From Sphingomonas horti (GTDB lineage Bacteria; Pseudomonadota; Alphaproteobacteria; Sphingomonadales; Sphingomonadaceae), in assembly GCF_009753715.1 (NCBI RefSeq), contig NZ_WQMS01000001.1, forward strand, positions 1-64,000: a stretch of DNA of 64,000 bases, written 5' to 3'. A program made the translations under genes and the position numbers. Each line of letters starts with the position of its first letter. The stretch's first letter is position 1. The notes beneath the pieces are model-generated. The model ran no database searches. It was not told where the DNA came from and saw only the letters and a program-made list of their open reading frames with translations. Positions 1 to 11,362 of this stretch are shown in pieces.

Positions 1-91
1 CAACAGGCCGGACACAAGACTGCACCCGACTAGCCGCCGACATCAAATCGCCACTTGCAACGCGGGAGCCATCCACACAGGACGTTCGCGA

Positions 92-289
92 TCACCTCAC
101 TAGGTTGAGGATTACGCCAAACAAGCCGACAAGCCCGCTCAGGCCAGACATTGCGGTGAGCGACCAATAGAGTCCGGGGCTAGCGTCACGCTTGATCGGC
201 TCTCCCAGGGTCGTCGGCATTTTACCTGTCGCCAATGCTATTCCGGCATGGCCGCCCCCAATCAGAAGCAGCGCAAAGGCTATCCACAT
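92..289 (-). CDS. Small two-segment membrane protein, unknown function
   Basis: This encodes 65 residues with two hydrophobic stretches, about residues 2-20 (rich in Leu, Ile, Gly and Ala) and 43-62. A short polar loop containing PIKRD lies between them, so it is probably a small inner-membrane protein with both ends on the same side. I took the ATG at 289 because the open frame further upstream runs back through the two tRNA genes and cannot be protein there. It lies just downstream of tRNA-Pro on the same strand. I do not recognise the family. The hydrophobic pattern and loop are real features, but no clear Shine-Dalgarno sequence precedes the ATG. Confidence 0.55.
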   Translation of the reverse strand: MWIAFALLLIGGGHAGIALATGKMPTTLGEPIKRDASPGLYWSLTAMSGLSGLVGLFGVILNLVR

Positions 290-349
290 TGCTATCGATT
301 GCCAGAGGAGATTGATGTCCGCAACGGGTCGCAATCTGCCAAAGGCAGG

Positions 350-427
<78 letters not shown>

Positions 428-523
428 ACGCGGGCGCTCATGGCCCACCCCGCTTTCCGGTGCAAGCGGCATGGCGAAGCCACGCCGTCGGGTCGTCGCT
501 GCAGGCGAGGCCGGCCGGCGGGA

Positions 524-598
524 TGGTGGGCCCGGAGGGATTCGAACCCCCAACCTGGCCGTTATGAGCGGCTGGCTCTACCGTTGAGCTACAGGCCC
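524..598 (-). tRNA. tRNA with CAU anticodon, probably tRNA-Ile2 (lysidine-modified)
   Basis: On the minus strand the acceptor GGGCCTG pairs across to CCGGGCCC-A-CCA, with an encoded CCA. The anticodon stem GCCGC/GCGGC encloses CTCATAA, giving CAT. Such tRNAs are initiator Met, elongator Met or Ile2. The D and T arms are not initiator-like. C4 and C5 of the acceptor stem match the pairs used by TilS to recognise Ile2 in E. coli, so I favour Ile2 over elongator Met. Length is 75 nt with a short D loop. Confidence 0.9.
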
Positions 599-634
599 CG
601 CCCGGCCGGCGGGCGATAGCGGAGCGGCGGGCGG

Positions 635-2293
635 CTAGGCAAGCGGTCCGGCGCCGTTCGCGGCCTGGGTCGCTTCGGCGGGCGCGTGCCGAGCGGCGGC
701 CGCGGGCAAGCGCACATGGAAGCGGTCGGGCGCGATCACCAGCATGCCGCCGCAGCTTTCCGCGACGCCGCGCACCATCCGCAGCGTGAAGCCCAGCCCG
801 AGCAGCGGCGGCGCCCCCTCCTCCTCGCCCGGAACGTCGCAGGCCGCGAACAGCTCCGCTTCGTTCTGGCCGGCAACAAGCGAGGGCCGTTCGACCGACA
901 GCAATGTCTCCGATTTCGCGCCGTCGCCGGGCGAAAGCTCGACCGCGATCCGCTCGCCGGGCCGCGCGAGCCCGATTGCGGCGCTGACCAGACGCATCGT
1001 CATCCGCTCCGCCGCGCCCGGATCGGCCAGAGCGGCCGCGCAATGGGGCGCGATCGCGAGCGCGATCGTCACGTCCTTCTCCGCCGCCAGCGGGCCGAGC
1101 GCGGCCGTCACCCGCGCCAGCAGCATCGCGCAATCGACTTCCTCGGCCGCGTGAGCGGCGGTGCCCCCGTCGAGATGAGCCGCTTCGTCCAGATCGTCGA
1201 GCACGTCCTGCAGCCGCTGAGTCTCCTCCAGGATCGTCGCCGCGCGCTCGCGATAGGCGCGCGGCGCCGGCCCCAGCATCTGGCGCTCGATCATCTCGGC
1301 GAAACCGGCGATCGCGTTCAGCGGCGTGCGGACCTCGTGGGCGAGTTGGCGCAGCGCGTCGCCCGACAGCGCCGAGCCGAGCAGCCCGATCCCCTCGGCC
1401 CGCTCGCCGACGCGCGGCCGGCGCGCCGTCCCGCGATAGCCGGTGAAGCGTCCGGTCGCGGCGTCGAAGATCGGCACGCCCGAAATGCACCAAGCCCCGC
1501 CCGCCTGCCCGACCGCTCCGATCGTCAGCCGGGCGTCGCTGAACGGTGCCCGGCGGCGGAACGCGCCCGCTGCCTGCCCGTCGACGCCGTGCGCCTGGCC
1601 GGGCGCGGCGTCGGCGATCGACACGCCGACGATCGCGCCCCGCTCCGCCATGTCGCACCAGCGGATCATGCCGTCTGCGCCGGTCTCGAAGCGGAATTCG
1701 GTTCGCTCCGCCTGCTCGGCGTGCAGCTGACGCTCTCGGAATGCCTCGATTCGCGCGCGCAGCTCGCGGATATCGGGGGCGGCATAGTGCGCGTGCTCGT
1801 CGGGAGCCGGCGCAGAGTCGGCCTCGAGCTCGGCTTCGCGGTCAGGCGACGCGGGGCCTTCGATCACCAGATCCGCCTGGCCGAACGCCTCCAGCGCCCG
1901 CAGCGCGCCGTTCGGCAGGTCGCGGCGGTGGCGCAGCAGCGCGCGGGCAACAGGGGAGAGGCGCGGGATGAGCTTGCGCCAGACCTTGCCCGGCAGTTCG
2001 AGGCCCGCCAGCAGCGGCGCGAAGACCACGGTTGCGTCGTCGGCGAAAAATTCGATCAGGTCGGTCGGGACCGGCTGGTCGCCGAGCAGCAGCATGGCCG
2101 CGCTCTGGCGTCCGACGATCGGAACCTCCCCGCGCCATTCGCGGAGCCGGTCGAACGCGGCGGCGCGCAGCGGCGAATGCTCGTCATCGTCCTGCCCCAG
2201 CAAGTCGACGAGCTGGCGCCAGATCGCCTGGCGCGCGGCGGAAACCTCCGCCGGCTGGCCGAGCGCCGTTGCAAGCCTGTCGTCGAATCGCAC
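635..2293 (-). CDS. PAS-type sensor histidine kinase with degenerate ATPase domain
   Basis: The protein is 552 residues if the GTG at 2293 is the start. That GTG has GAAGGGAA eight bases upstream, and the longer frame needs a TTG inside the promoter region. The N-terminal ~160 residues are helical and resemble DUF2336-like regions of alphaproteobacterial sensors. A PAS-like segment follows, then a HisKA motif with phospho-acceptor His in LAHEVRTPLNAIAGFAEM. The ATP-binding half is weak: the N-box Asn is replaced (LVSAAIGLA), no DxGxG is visible, and only a G2-like GLGFTLRMV remains. No membrane segment is seen, so it is probably cytosolic. It is divergent from an Lrp-type regulator. A sensor-kinase origin is clear, but catalytic activity is doubtful. 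Confidence 0.8.
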   Translation of the reverse strand: MRFDDRLATALGQPAEVSAARQAIWRQLVDLLGQDDDEHSPLRAAAFDRLREWRGEVPIVGRQSAAMLLLGDQPVPTDLIEFFADDATVVFAPLLAGLELPGKVWRKLIPRLSPVARALLRHRRDLPNGALRALEAFGQADLVIEGPASPDREAELEADSAPAPDEHAHYAAPDIRELRARIEAFRERQLHAEQAERTEFRFETGADGMIRWCDMAERGAIVGVSIADAAPGQAHGVDGQAAGAFRRRAPFSDARLTIGAVGQAGGAWCISGVPIFDAATGRFTGYRGTARRPRVGERAEGIGLLGSALSGDALRQLAHEVRTPLNAIAGFAEMIERQMLGPAPRAYRERAATILEETQRLQDVLDDLDEAAHLDGGTAAHAAEEVDCAMLLARVTAALGPLAAEKDVTIALAIAPHCAAALADPGAAERMTMRLVSAAIGLARPGERIAVELSPGDGAKSETLLSVERPSLVAGQNEAELFAACDVPGEEEGAPPLLGLGFTLRMVRGVAESCGGMLVIAPDRFHVRLPAAAARHAPAEATQAANGAGPLA

Positions 2294-2381
2294 CGGCGCA
2301 GTTCCCTTCCCCGAGCGGCTGAAATAGCGCGCTCGCCGGGTGGCTGACAGACCCGAAAATGTGAACGTAACAAAGTGAGAC

Positions 2382-2401
2382 AATTGCGGGTGTCCGCAAT
2401 T
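2382..2401. promoter_or_regulatory. Perfect inverted repeat, likely operator of the Lrp-type regulator
   Basis: AATTGCGG and CCGCAATT form an 8-bp perfect inverted repeat around GTGT, followed by A+T-rich TATATTATAG. It lies 42 bases before the regulator's ATG and about 90 bases before the divergent kinase start. Lrp/AsnC proteins commonly autoregulate from such sites, so this is a plausible operator. Binding itself is inferred. Confidence 0.5.
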
Positions 2402-2442
2402 ATATTATAGATGTCGGCCGAGTTACTCGCGAGGTGTTGCGC

Positions 2443-2943
2443 ATGCCGGCCCAATCGCTCGACGCGGTCGATCTCGAAATCCTGTCCGCGCTGCAGGAAG
2501 ACGGGCGCATGACGAATGTCGATCTGGCGGCGCGAGTCGGGCTGACCGCCCCGCCCTGCCTGCGCCGCGTCCGCAGCCTGGAGCAAGCCCGGGTCATTCG
2601 CGGCTATCACGCGCGGCTCGACCCGGCCGCGCTCGGCTACAGCATCACGGTCTTCGCGATGGTGAGCCTCAAGAGCCAGGCGGAGCATGAGCTGCGCGCG
2701 TTCGAGGAGCATGTCGCCGGCCTGCCGCAGGTGCGGGAATGCCACATGCTCAATGGCGAGATCGATTTCATCCTGAAGATCGTCGCGCCCGATCTTCAGT
2801 CGTTCCAGCATTTTCTGACGTCGGAGCTGACGACCGCTCCGAATGTGGCGAGCGTGAAGACGTCGCTCACGATCCGCACGTCGAAAGACAGCCCCGGCGT
2901 TCCGATCGCCGGGGCTGCGCCTTCGTTCGATCGCGACGGCTGA
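2443..2943 (+). CDS. Lrp/AsnC family transcriptional regulator
   Basis: This 166-residue protein has an N-terminal winged helix-turn-helix (LDAVDLEILSALQEDGRM, then NVDLAARVGLTAPPCLRRV, about residues 6-50). A C-terminal RAM/AsnC ligand domain follows, containing VRECHMLNGEIDFIL. The ATG at 2443 is preferred over the upstream GTG at 2434 because GAGG (2431-2434) lies at suitable spacing. The last ~19 residues (from KDSPGVPI) extend past the usual end of the family and are encoded by a GC-rich hairpin. The target genes are unknown; the family senses amino acids. It converges with the TPR gene, with the two stop codons adjacent. Confidence 0.9.
   Translation: MPAQSLDAVDLEILSALQEDGRMTNVDLAARVGLTAPPCLRRVRSLEQARVIRGYHARLDPAALGYSITVFAMVSLKSQAEHELRAFEEHVAGLPQVRECHMLNGEIDFILKIVAPDLQSFQHFLTSELTTAPNVASVKTSLTIRTSKDSPGVPIAGAAPSFDRDG
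2890..2916 (+). terminator. Hairpin inside the last codons of the Lrp gene
   Basis: AGCCCCGGCG and CGCCGGGGCT form a perfect 10-bp stem with a 7-base loop, about 27 bases before the stop codon. There is no T-run, so an intrinsic terminator is uncertain. It encodes part of the atypical C-terminal tail. Confidence 0.3.
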
Positions 2944-4221
2944 TCAGCCGGCCGCGCGGGCGTTCTGATCGACCCACAAGGTCCAGAACTGGGCAAGCTC
3001 GGCGCGCGGGCCGGTGACCTGCGCGAAGGCCTGCTTCGCCTCGGCTGTCTGGCCGGCCTTTGCCAGCGCCTCGCCGAGCCGCATGTTCACGGTCGCCGCA
3101 TCGACGCCGCCCTTCTGCAGGGCCAGCTTGTAGAGCTGGGCCGCCTTGGCATAGTCGCCATAGCCGAAATAGGCGTCGGCAGTGCCCAGCGCGGCCTTGC
3201 CGTTCGCCGCTGATGCGGCGCTCTTTTCGGACGCGGCGAGCGATGCCTTGTCCGCAGCGACCTTGGCGCCGGCGGCCGCGCCGATCTCGTTGATCGCCTT
3301 GCTGCTGGCGTCGAACGCGCCCTTGGCCTTGCCCTCGTCGACGACTGCCTTGGCCTCGCCGGGCAGGCCGATCTTGTCGGCGAGCACCGCATATTCATAG
3401 TAATCGCGCTCGCCCGCCAGTGCGCCGGCGAAGCGCTTCAGGCGCAGCAGATCGAGCTGGGTCTGGTCGTCGAAATGGTTGGAATCGCCGAAGATGACGA
3501 GCGCGCTGCGCCAATTCTCGGCGGTCGGATAGGCAGCGACCTGCGCGCGCGTCCACTTGGCGGCCTCCGCCATGTTCTTCGACTGATAGGCGATCGACGC
3601 GGCGCGGCCGTACCAGGACTGGGGCACCTTGCGGCCCGCCGCCGTCTCCTCCTTGATGGCCTGGTCCAGCACCGCCATCCCCTGCGGGATCTGCTTGGTC
3701 TGGAAATAGGATTCGGCCAGCATGATCTCGAAGTTCGAGTCCGGCTGCCCGTTGGCATCCTGCGGATGATAGCCGGCGGTCTTCGCGGCGGTCAGATACT
3801 GGATCGCTGCCGGATAGTCCTTTGCCTGGAACGCGAACTGGCCCGCATACCAGGAGAATTTGCCGCGATCCGGCTCGACGCCGGCCGATCCGGAGTTCAA
3901 CGACTCGAGCACGCCGGCCTGCAGCAACGCCTGGTCCTTCAGGCCCTGGCCCAGCGCGATCTTGAACTGGCCGACATAGAATTTCTCGTCGGGCGTGGTC
4001 GCCGCGGCCTGAACCGCGGGCAACAGCGACTGGGCGGTCGCATAATCCTTTGCCGATAGCGCCTTCTGGAACGGCTGCACGGCGTTGCGGAAGCCCTTGC
4101 TCAGCTCGGGCGTGAATTTCGCGGCTTCGGCGCTTTCCTTCTTGTCCTTCGCAATGGACGGGGCCGCCATGCCGAACCCGGCGGCCAGCGCCAGCCCCAG
4201 TGCCAGTTTAGAAACCTTCAT
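2944..4221 (-). CDS. Secreted TPR-repeat protein
   Basis: The protein has 425 residues. A signal peptide (MKVSKLALGLALAAGFGMAA, cleavage near SIA-KD) is followed by helical repeats of tetratricopeptide type. One clear repeat reads DAYFGYGDYAKAAQLYKLAL, near residues 350-370. The ATG at 4221 has GGAGAG seven bases upstream. The protein should be periplasmic and probably a scaffold. Homologous sphingomonad proteins are usually annotated only as TPR proteins. It is divergent from gyrA, separated by about 300 bases that hold both promoters. The precise function is unknown. Confidence 0.85.
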   Translation of the reverse strand: MKVSKLALGLALAAGFGMAAPSIAKDKKESAEAAKFTPELSKGFRNAVQPFQKALSAKDYATAQSLLPAVQAAATTPDEKFYVGQFKIALGQGLKDQALLQAGVLESLNSGSAGVEPDRGKFSWYAGQFAFQAKDYPAAIQYLTAAKTAGYHPQDANGQPDSNFEIMLAESYFQTKQIPQGMAVLDQAIKEETAAGRKVPQSWYGRAASIAYQSKNMAEAAKWTRAQVAAYPTAENWRSALVIFGDSNHFDDQTQLDLLRLKRFAGALAGERDYYEYAVLADKIGLPGEAKAVVDEGKAKGAFDASSKAINEIGAAAGAKVAADKASLAASEKSAASAANGKAALGTADAYFGYGDYAKAAQLYKLALQKGGVDAATVNMRLGEALAKAGQTAEAKQAFAQVTGPRAELAQFWTLWVDQNARAAG

Positions 4222-4525
4222 TCCAACTCTCTCCTCTCGAAGGGGATCATCTCCGGCGAACGGGGTCGCTGATCGCCCCCTATACTCCGGTCCACCGCCG
4301 GACAAGCGGCGGGATCGGCAAGCGATTTGCCGTTTCGCCACTGAACGTCGGTTGAACCCGCTTTGACGCAATTGGGCCGGCGCAATAGAGGAGCGCCCGG
4401 CGCGGCTTGTCCACAGCTCTCGCGCGCGTGCGCGGGCGCGCGGGGTGGCGTTTCCGGGCCGGGGCAGCTAGGACGATCCGATCCGGCGCGTCCTGCGCCT
4501 CACCAGCAATCACCGGAACCACGCC

Positions 4526-7288
<2,763 letters not shown>

Positions 7289-7361
7289 GGCGCGTACCCG
7301 ATGGCCGCACCCCGGAGGGGCCGACGTGGGCTATCGCAGACCCCTAGGGGCCAGGTGGCGG

Positions 7362-8219
7362 TCAGTTCAGGGAAACGGTCGGATACTTGATCTGGTAGCC
7401 GAAGTCCGCGCAACGCAGATGCCGGCGACGCGCCTCGCCGCACAGCTCCGCCATGCCTGCCAACGCCCGCTTCTTGTCGATCGGAAGCCGCCACTTGATC
7501 AGGGCCGTTTCGTCGGCCAGCTCGCCGGTTCCGCCGGCAAACTCCGCCCGTGCCTTGAGGCTTTCCAGAAAGGCGACCACGGCGTTGCGGTCGGCCGACC
7601 GAACGAGCATCGACGCTTCCGCGTGAGAAGGTTCGCGGCCGGCCATCAACGCGTCCGCTACCTTGCCCAATGTGTCGAGCGCGTCGAATGCGAGTTCAAT
7701 CGGAAAGCGCGCGAAGTCTTCAGGCTGGACGGCCAAGGCAACTTCCGTGCCCGCTTGTGCGCGAACGACCTGGGCATCCGAGCCGGCCGCGCGCACCCGC
7801 GCCTGCCATTCTCCCACCGATCCGATCATGACGGCGCGAACAGCCCTCGGGGAAACCATGACGGTCAGGATATCGGAAGCCTTGGCATGCAATCCGACAG
7901 TTACCGCATTCACATCCTCGGAGGTTGAACGGAGTCCCTCGGTTATCGACTCGGCCTCCTGCGGCGGATTGCGGTCACGCTCGATCGCGACAAGATCGGG
8001 CCAGGGAGCCGCGCCGACGTCGACTCCGACAATAGAAGGAGAGACGAAGAAATAGATCGCGAGCCCATTCGTGGCAGGACGAATGGCGACCTTGAACGTT
8101 TGCTTGATATTGAAGGGTGCCGTACCAACTGCGCGCGAAGGCGGCGGTGCCAACGCCGGCGCGGGCGATGAAGTTGCCGCGGCCAGACCCAGGAACGCGA
8201 TCAGCACGGCGCGTGTCAT
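7362..8219 (-). CDS. Predicted exported protein of unknown function
   Basis: This encodes 285 residues beginning with a signal peptide (MTRAVLIAFLGLAAATSSPA). The mature part is mixed alpha/beta with no motif that I can assign. It contains an Arg/Cys-rich end (ELCGEARRRHLRCADFGY) where two Cys could form a disulfide. Codon use and third-position G+C are less extreme than in its neighbours. Its stop is 73 bases from the gyrA stop, in convergent orientation, and it diverges from the cyclophilin gene. The ATG at 8219 was chosen because it begins the signal peptide. Confidence 0.7.
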   Translation of the reverse strand: MTRAVLIAFLGLAAATSSPAPALAPPPSRAVGTAPFNIKQTFKVAIRPATNGLAIYFFVSPSIVGVDVGAAPWPDLVAIERDRNPPQEAESITEGLRSTSEDVNAVTVGLHAKASDILTVMVSPRAVRAVMIGSVGEWQARVRAAGSDAQVVRAQAGTEVALAVQPEDFARFPIELAFDALDTLGKVADALMAGREPSHAEASMLVRSADRNAVVAFLESLKARAEFAGGTGELADETALIKWRLPIDKKRALAGMAELCGEARRRHLRCADFGYQIKYPTVSLN

Positions 8220-8332
8220 CCGAAATATCCCACGATAGAGTCCTCGCCGGGCTAGGCGGCTCGGGTTAAGCGACGGTGAAGCACGCGCGGCAGAGCATTG
8301 GCCAGCCGGGATGCGGATGCTAGGCAAGACCG

Positions 8333-8911
8333 ATGCGTTCCGTGTTGTTGCTGTTCCTGCTCCCAATCGCACTTCTCTCCACCCCCGCGCTCGCCGCCCC
8401 GCGCGTCGCGATCAAGACGACGCTCGGCACGATCGTCGTGGAGCTTGCGGACAAGCAGGCGCCGGTTACGACGAAGAACTTCCTCCACTATGTCGAGGCG
8501 GGGAAGTTCGACGGCACGACCTTCTACCGCGCCGCCCGCTCGCCGTCCGCGCCGCAATTCGGGCTGATCCAGGGCGGCATCGACCATAATATGCGCCGCG
8601 CCTTCTTCTCGATCGATCACGAGCCGACCAGCAAGACCGGCCTCAAGCATCTCGACGGGACCATCTCGATGGCCCGCAACGCGCCCGGCACCGCAATGGG
8701 CGACTTCTTCATCTGCGTCGGCGCCCAGCCCTCGCTCGACGCGCGCGGCGATTATCCCGGCTACGCTGCCTTCGGCCGCGTCGTCAGCGGCATGAGCGTG
8801 GTGAAGAAGATCCTCGCCGCTCCCACCTGGATCGGTCGCGGCCGCGGCGCGATGAAGAATCAGGTGATCAAGCAGCGCATCCCGATCATCTCGGCCAAGC
8901 GGATCAACTGA
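8333..8911 (+). CDS. Periplasmic peptidyl-prolyl cis-trans isomerase, cyclophilin type
   Basis: The protein has 192 residues: a signal peptide (MRSVLLLFLLPIALLSTPALA) and then a bacterial cyclophilin domain starting VAIKTTLGTIVVEL. Family motifs are FDGTTFYRAA, which includes the catalytic Arg, FGLIQGG, and HLDGTISMAR. The usual FxMQGG is FGLIQGG, with Leu for Met. It should catalyse proline isomerisation during folding of exported proteins, like E. coli PpiA. It is a single gene divergent from the exported protein upstream. Confidence in the family is high; substrates are unknown. Confidence 0.92.
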   Translation: MRSVLLLFLLPIALLSTPALAAPRVAIKTTLGTIVVELADKQAPVTTKNFLHYVEAGKFDGTTFYRAARSPSAPQFGLIQGGIDHNMRRAFFSIDHEPTSKTGLKHLDGTISMARNAPGTAMGDFFICVGAQPSLDARGDYPGYAAFGRVVSGMSVVKKILAAPTWIGRGRGAMKNQVIKQRIPIISAKRIN

Positions 8912-8917
8912 GCTTCG

Positions 8918-9265
8918 CTACTCCGCCCGTGTCGCGATCCAGCTCCCGCACATGAGGGCAACCGCGAGCGGAACATAGCACCACGGACTGTCCAGCATCA
9001 GCAGCCCTGCCGCGGCGCTGGCGGTCAGCGCGACGAGCGCGGCCGTCTTGCCCCGCCTGCTGATCGCCCGGCGCTCGCGCCAGGCCTGGATCGGCGGCCC
9101 GAAACGGGGATGCTCGATCACGCGCCGCTCCCAGGCGGGATTGCTCCGCGCGAAGCAGAACGCCGCCAGCAGCAGGAACGGCACCGTCGGCAGGATCGGC
9201 AGGAAAACGCCGATCGTGCCGAGCGCGACCGCAACAAGTCCCAGCAGCAGATACAGGGTGCGCAT
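8918..9265 (-). CDS. YbaN family (DUF454) inner-membrane protein
   Basis: This 115-residue protein has three or four hydrophobic segments. The DUF454 signature is GTIGVFLPILPTVPFLLLAA, followed by FCFARSNPAWERRVIEHPRFGPPIQAWRERR-type sequence. The ATG at 9265 aligns with the start of E. coli YbaN; the ATG at 9307 would add 14 residues not expected in the family. The role of YbaN is unknown. Its stop lies six bases from the convergent cyclophilin stop. Confidence 0.88.
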   Translation of the reverse strand: MRTLYLLLGLVAVALGTIGVFLPILPTVPFLLLAAFCFARSNPAWERRVIEHPRFGPPIQAWRERRAISRRGKTAALVALTASAAAGLLMLDSPWCYVPLAVALMCGSWIATRAE

Positions 9266-9377
9266 CGCCCCTTCATGTCGAAGCCGGGCCGGCTCGCCAA
9301 GCGTCATTCGCCAGAGCGGCTTTTCTGCGCGCGCGGCCCGTTCTAACGAGCGGCGGCATCAACCAGAGGGGACATTC

Positions 9378-10211
9378 ATGCCGCACAGTCCGTGGGAGCA
9401 TCGCCGCCAGTCCGGCATCGCCGACGACATCGATTTCGAGATCAAGGGCGAGGAGCTGCAGTTCCTGGAGATCGAGCTCGATCCCGGCGAAAGCGCTGTC
9501 GCGGAGGCGGGGGCGATGGTCTGGAAGGACGCGACTATCGAGATGACGACCGTGTTCGGAGACGGCAGCGGCGGCCAGGGCAGCGGCTTCATGGACAAGC
9601 TGCTGGGCGCGGGCAAAAGGCTGGTCACCGGCGAAAGCCTGTTCACCACCGTGTTCACGCACCGCGGCTCCGGCAAGGCCCGCGTCGCTTTCGCCTCGCC
9701 CACGCCGGGCGCGATCCTGCCGTTGAAGCTCGGCAATTATGGCGGCGCGCTGATCTGCCAGAAGGACAGCTTCCTTGCCGCCGCCAAGGGCGTGTCGATC
9801 GGCGTCCATTTCCAGCGCCGCATCCTGACCGGCCTGTTTGGCGGCGAAGGCTTCATCATGCAGCGGCTGGACGGCGATGGCTGGGTATTCGTGCAGATGG
9901 GCGGCACGCTGGTCGAGAGGGAGCTTCGCCCCGGCGAGGAGCTTCACGTCGACACGGGCTGCCTCGCCGCCTACACGCCCGGCGTCGACTTCGACCTCGT
10001 CACCGCCGGAGGCGTGAAGAGCGTGCTGTTCGGCGGCGAAGGCCTGTTCTTCGCGCGACTGACCGGGCCGGGCAAGGTGTGGATCCAGTCGCTGCCCTTC
10101 TCCCGCCTGGCCGGGCGGATGCTGGCTGCGGCGGGCAGTCGCGGCGGCCAGAACCGCGGCGAAGGCTCGGTGCTCGGTGCGCTGGGCGATTTCGTCGGCG
10201 GCAACAACTGA
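9378..10211 (+). CDS. AIM24 family protein (TIGR00266-like)
   Basis: This 277-residue, glycine-rich, all-beta protein matches the AIM24 family. Conserved-looking pieces are EIELDPGESAVAEAGAMVW near the start, VFTHRGSGKARVAFASPTPG, and VFVQMGGTLVERELRPGEEL, ending with GLFFARLTGPGKVWIQSLPF. The ATG at 9378 has AGAGGGG eight bases upstream. Bacterial members have no established biochemical role; the yeast mitochondrial relative supports inner-membrane organisation. It ends in a strong hairpin shared with the convergent PEP-CTERM gene. Confidence 0.88.
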   Translation: MPHSPWEHRRQSGIADDIDFEIKGEELQFLEIELDPGESAVAEAGAMVWKDATIEMTTVFGDGSGGQGSGFMDKLLGAGKRLVTGESLFTTVFTHRGSGKARVAFASPTPGAILPLKLGNYGGALICQKDSFLAAAKGVSIGVHFQRRILTGLFGGEGFIMQRLDGDGWVFVQMGGTLVERELRPGEELHVDTGCLAAYTPGVDFDLVTAGGVKSVLFGGEGLFFARLTGPGKVWIQSLPFSRLAGRMLAAAGSRGGQNRGEGSVLGALGDFVGGNN

Positions 10212-10221
10212 CCGACGGAAA

Positions 10222-10250
10222 AGCGCCGCCGGTTCAGGGCCGGCGGCGCT
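10222..10250. terminator. Bidirectional hairpin between convergent genes
   Basis: AGCGCCGCCGG and CCGGCGGCGCT form a perfect 11-bp stem around TTCAGGG, midway between the AIM24 stop and the PEP-CTERM stop. No long T-run follows on either side. Position and strength suggest a transcription end for both genes. Confidence 0.6.
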
Positions 10251-10272
10251 CCCCTCACCCCCTCGGTGATCT

Positions 10273-10920
10273 TCAGGCGAAGGCGACCGGCTGGCGCTTC
10301 CGCCGCCGCGACACCGCGCCGACCAGGCCAAAGCCGCCGATCATCAGGGCCCAGGCCGCAGGCTCCGGCACCGCCGCGACGGCCAGATTGTCGACCTCGA
10401 ACGAATTCTGCGACGACTGGAACACCGCGCCCACAATCCGGGGCCCGCTCGCGACCGAATAGGTCACGACGCCATTGGTCTCGCCGCTGATCTGGTTTCC
10501 GCTCGGAAAAGTCAGGTCGTTGATGATCTGGCCGCCGATATAGGCCTGGCTGCTGCCATTCTCGTATTTCAGCGTCAGCGTGTTGTAGGTGTCGAGCGAT
10601 CCGAGCACGAACGAGAACGCCTTGGTCGGCGCGAAATCGATGCTGTAGCTGCCTCCGGTCAGCACGGTCGCGAAATTGCCGGTGCTGCCGAACGCGGGCC
10701 GGGCCGACTGGCTGCCGACGCTGCCGCTATAGACATAGGCGTTCGGGCCGATCGCCGCGCCCGGCGTGCCGGCCGCGAACGACTCGAAATCCTGGATGAC
10801 CGCAGCGTTGGCGGGCAGCACGCCCGAGCCGCCGTTGAACGACACCGTCGTGACCGCGACTGCCGGAACCGAGGCGGCCGCTGCCGTGAGGCCGGCCAGC
10901 AAAGCAACAAACTTGTTCAT
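10273..10920 (-). CDS. PEPxxWA-CTERM sorted exported protein
   Basis: This encodes 215 residues: a signal peptide (MNKFVALLAGLTAAAASVPA), a Gly/Ser-rich beta domain with a PEP-CTERM bulk-sequence look (FESFAAGTPGAAIGPNAYVY), and a C-terminal tail VPEPAAWALMIGGFGLVG followed by SRRRKR. The tail is the PEPxxWA form recognised by exosortase-type sorting in sphingomonads. No exosortase gene is visible in this window. The ATG at 10920 has AAGGGGG seven bases upstream. It is probably surface-associated or secreted; its ligand is unknown. Confidence 0.9.
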   Translation of the reverse strand: MNKFVALLAGLTAAAASVPAVAVTTVSFNGGSGVLPANAAVIQDFESFAAGTPGAAIGPNAYVYSGSVGSQSARPAFGSTGNFATVLTGGSYSIDFAPTKAFSFVLGSLDTYNTLTLKYENGSSQAYIGGQIINDLTFPSGNQISGETNGVVTYSVASGPRIVGAVFQSSQNSFEVDNLAVAAVPEPAAWALMIGGFGLVGAVSRRRKRQPVAFA

Positions 10921-11362
10921 ACCCAAACCCCCTTCATACGCACAGTCCAGCTGCTGCCGGCATGATAGTCGAGATCACTGATCTCTACGACCGCGTTAAC
11001 CCTGCTATTTCAGAACGTCTCTTTGGGGGACATTAACTATCCCTGTTGGCAGGCGACATCTGTTTTACTTGACCAAATCTGACACGAAGAGATCCAAGAC
11101 CTCGGCCTCGGCCATCGTGGCGGCGGTCAGCAGGGACCGGTGGCACATTGCCGGATCACGTTCGAAGCAGAGCAAGGCGGGCGGCGTCTCGTCTACCATC
11201 GCGCGCAATGCGGCCACGTGGGCCCGCGCTTCGGGGAGTTCCGGCTGGCCCGCACGGACGCGCTTCAGCGTCGCGCGATCGCATGCGTCTCCTGCCCTTT
11301 GCGCGGGGAAACATCCTGTGCCACAGTCGTTTGCACAACAGGGGAATCGAAGGGAGGACGCT
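10921..11362. other. 442-base gap without a confident gene
   Basis: This holds the promoter region of the PEP-CTERM gene and the shared motif at 10994. From about 11060 several overlapping frames are open, including one from the GTG at 11140 with CGH and CVSC clusters. None has a convincing start, codon bias or family match, so I do not call a gene. Confidence 0.5.
10994..11014 (+). promoter_or_regulatory. Shared intergenic motif CGTTAACCCTG-N3-TTTCAGA, copy 1
   Basis: A 21-base sequence identical at 18 positions to 14873-14893, differing only in a 3-base core. Both copies lie in gaps between divergent genes. TTAACC is a CtrA half-site, but a second half-site is not evident. Function is inferred. 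Confidence 0.35.

Noticed and set aside
4363-4391. Candidate sigma-70 promoter for gyrA (TTGACG with a 17-base spacer)
   Set aside because: The -10 position (TAGAGG) matches poorly, so I do not list it as a feature.
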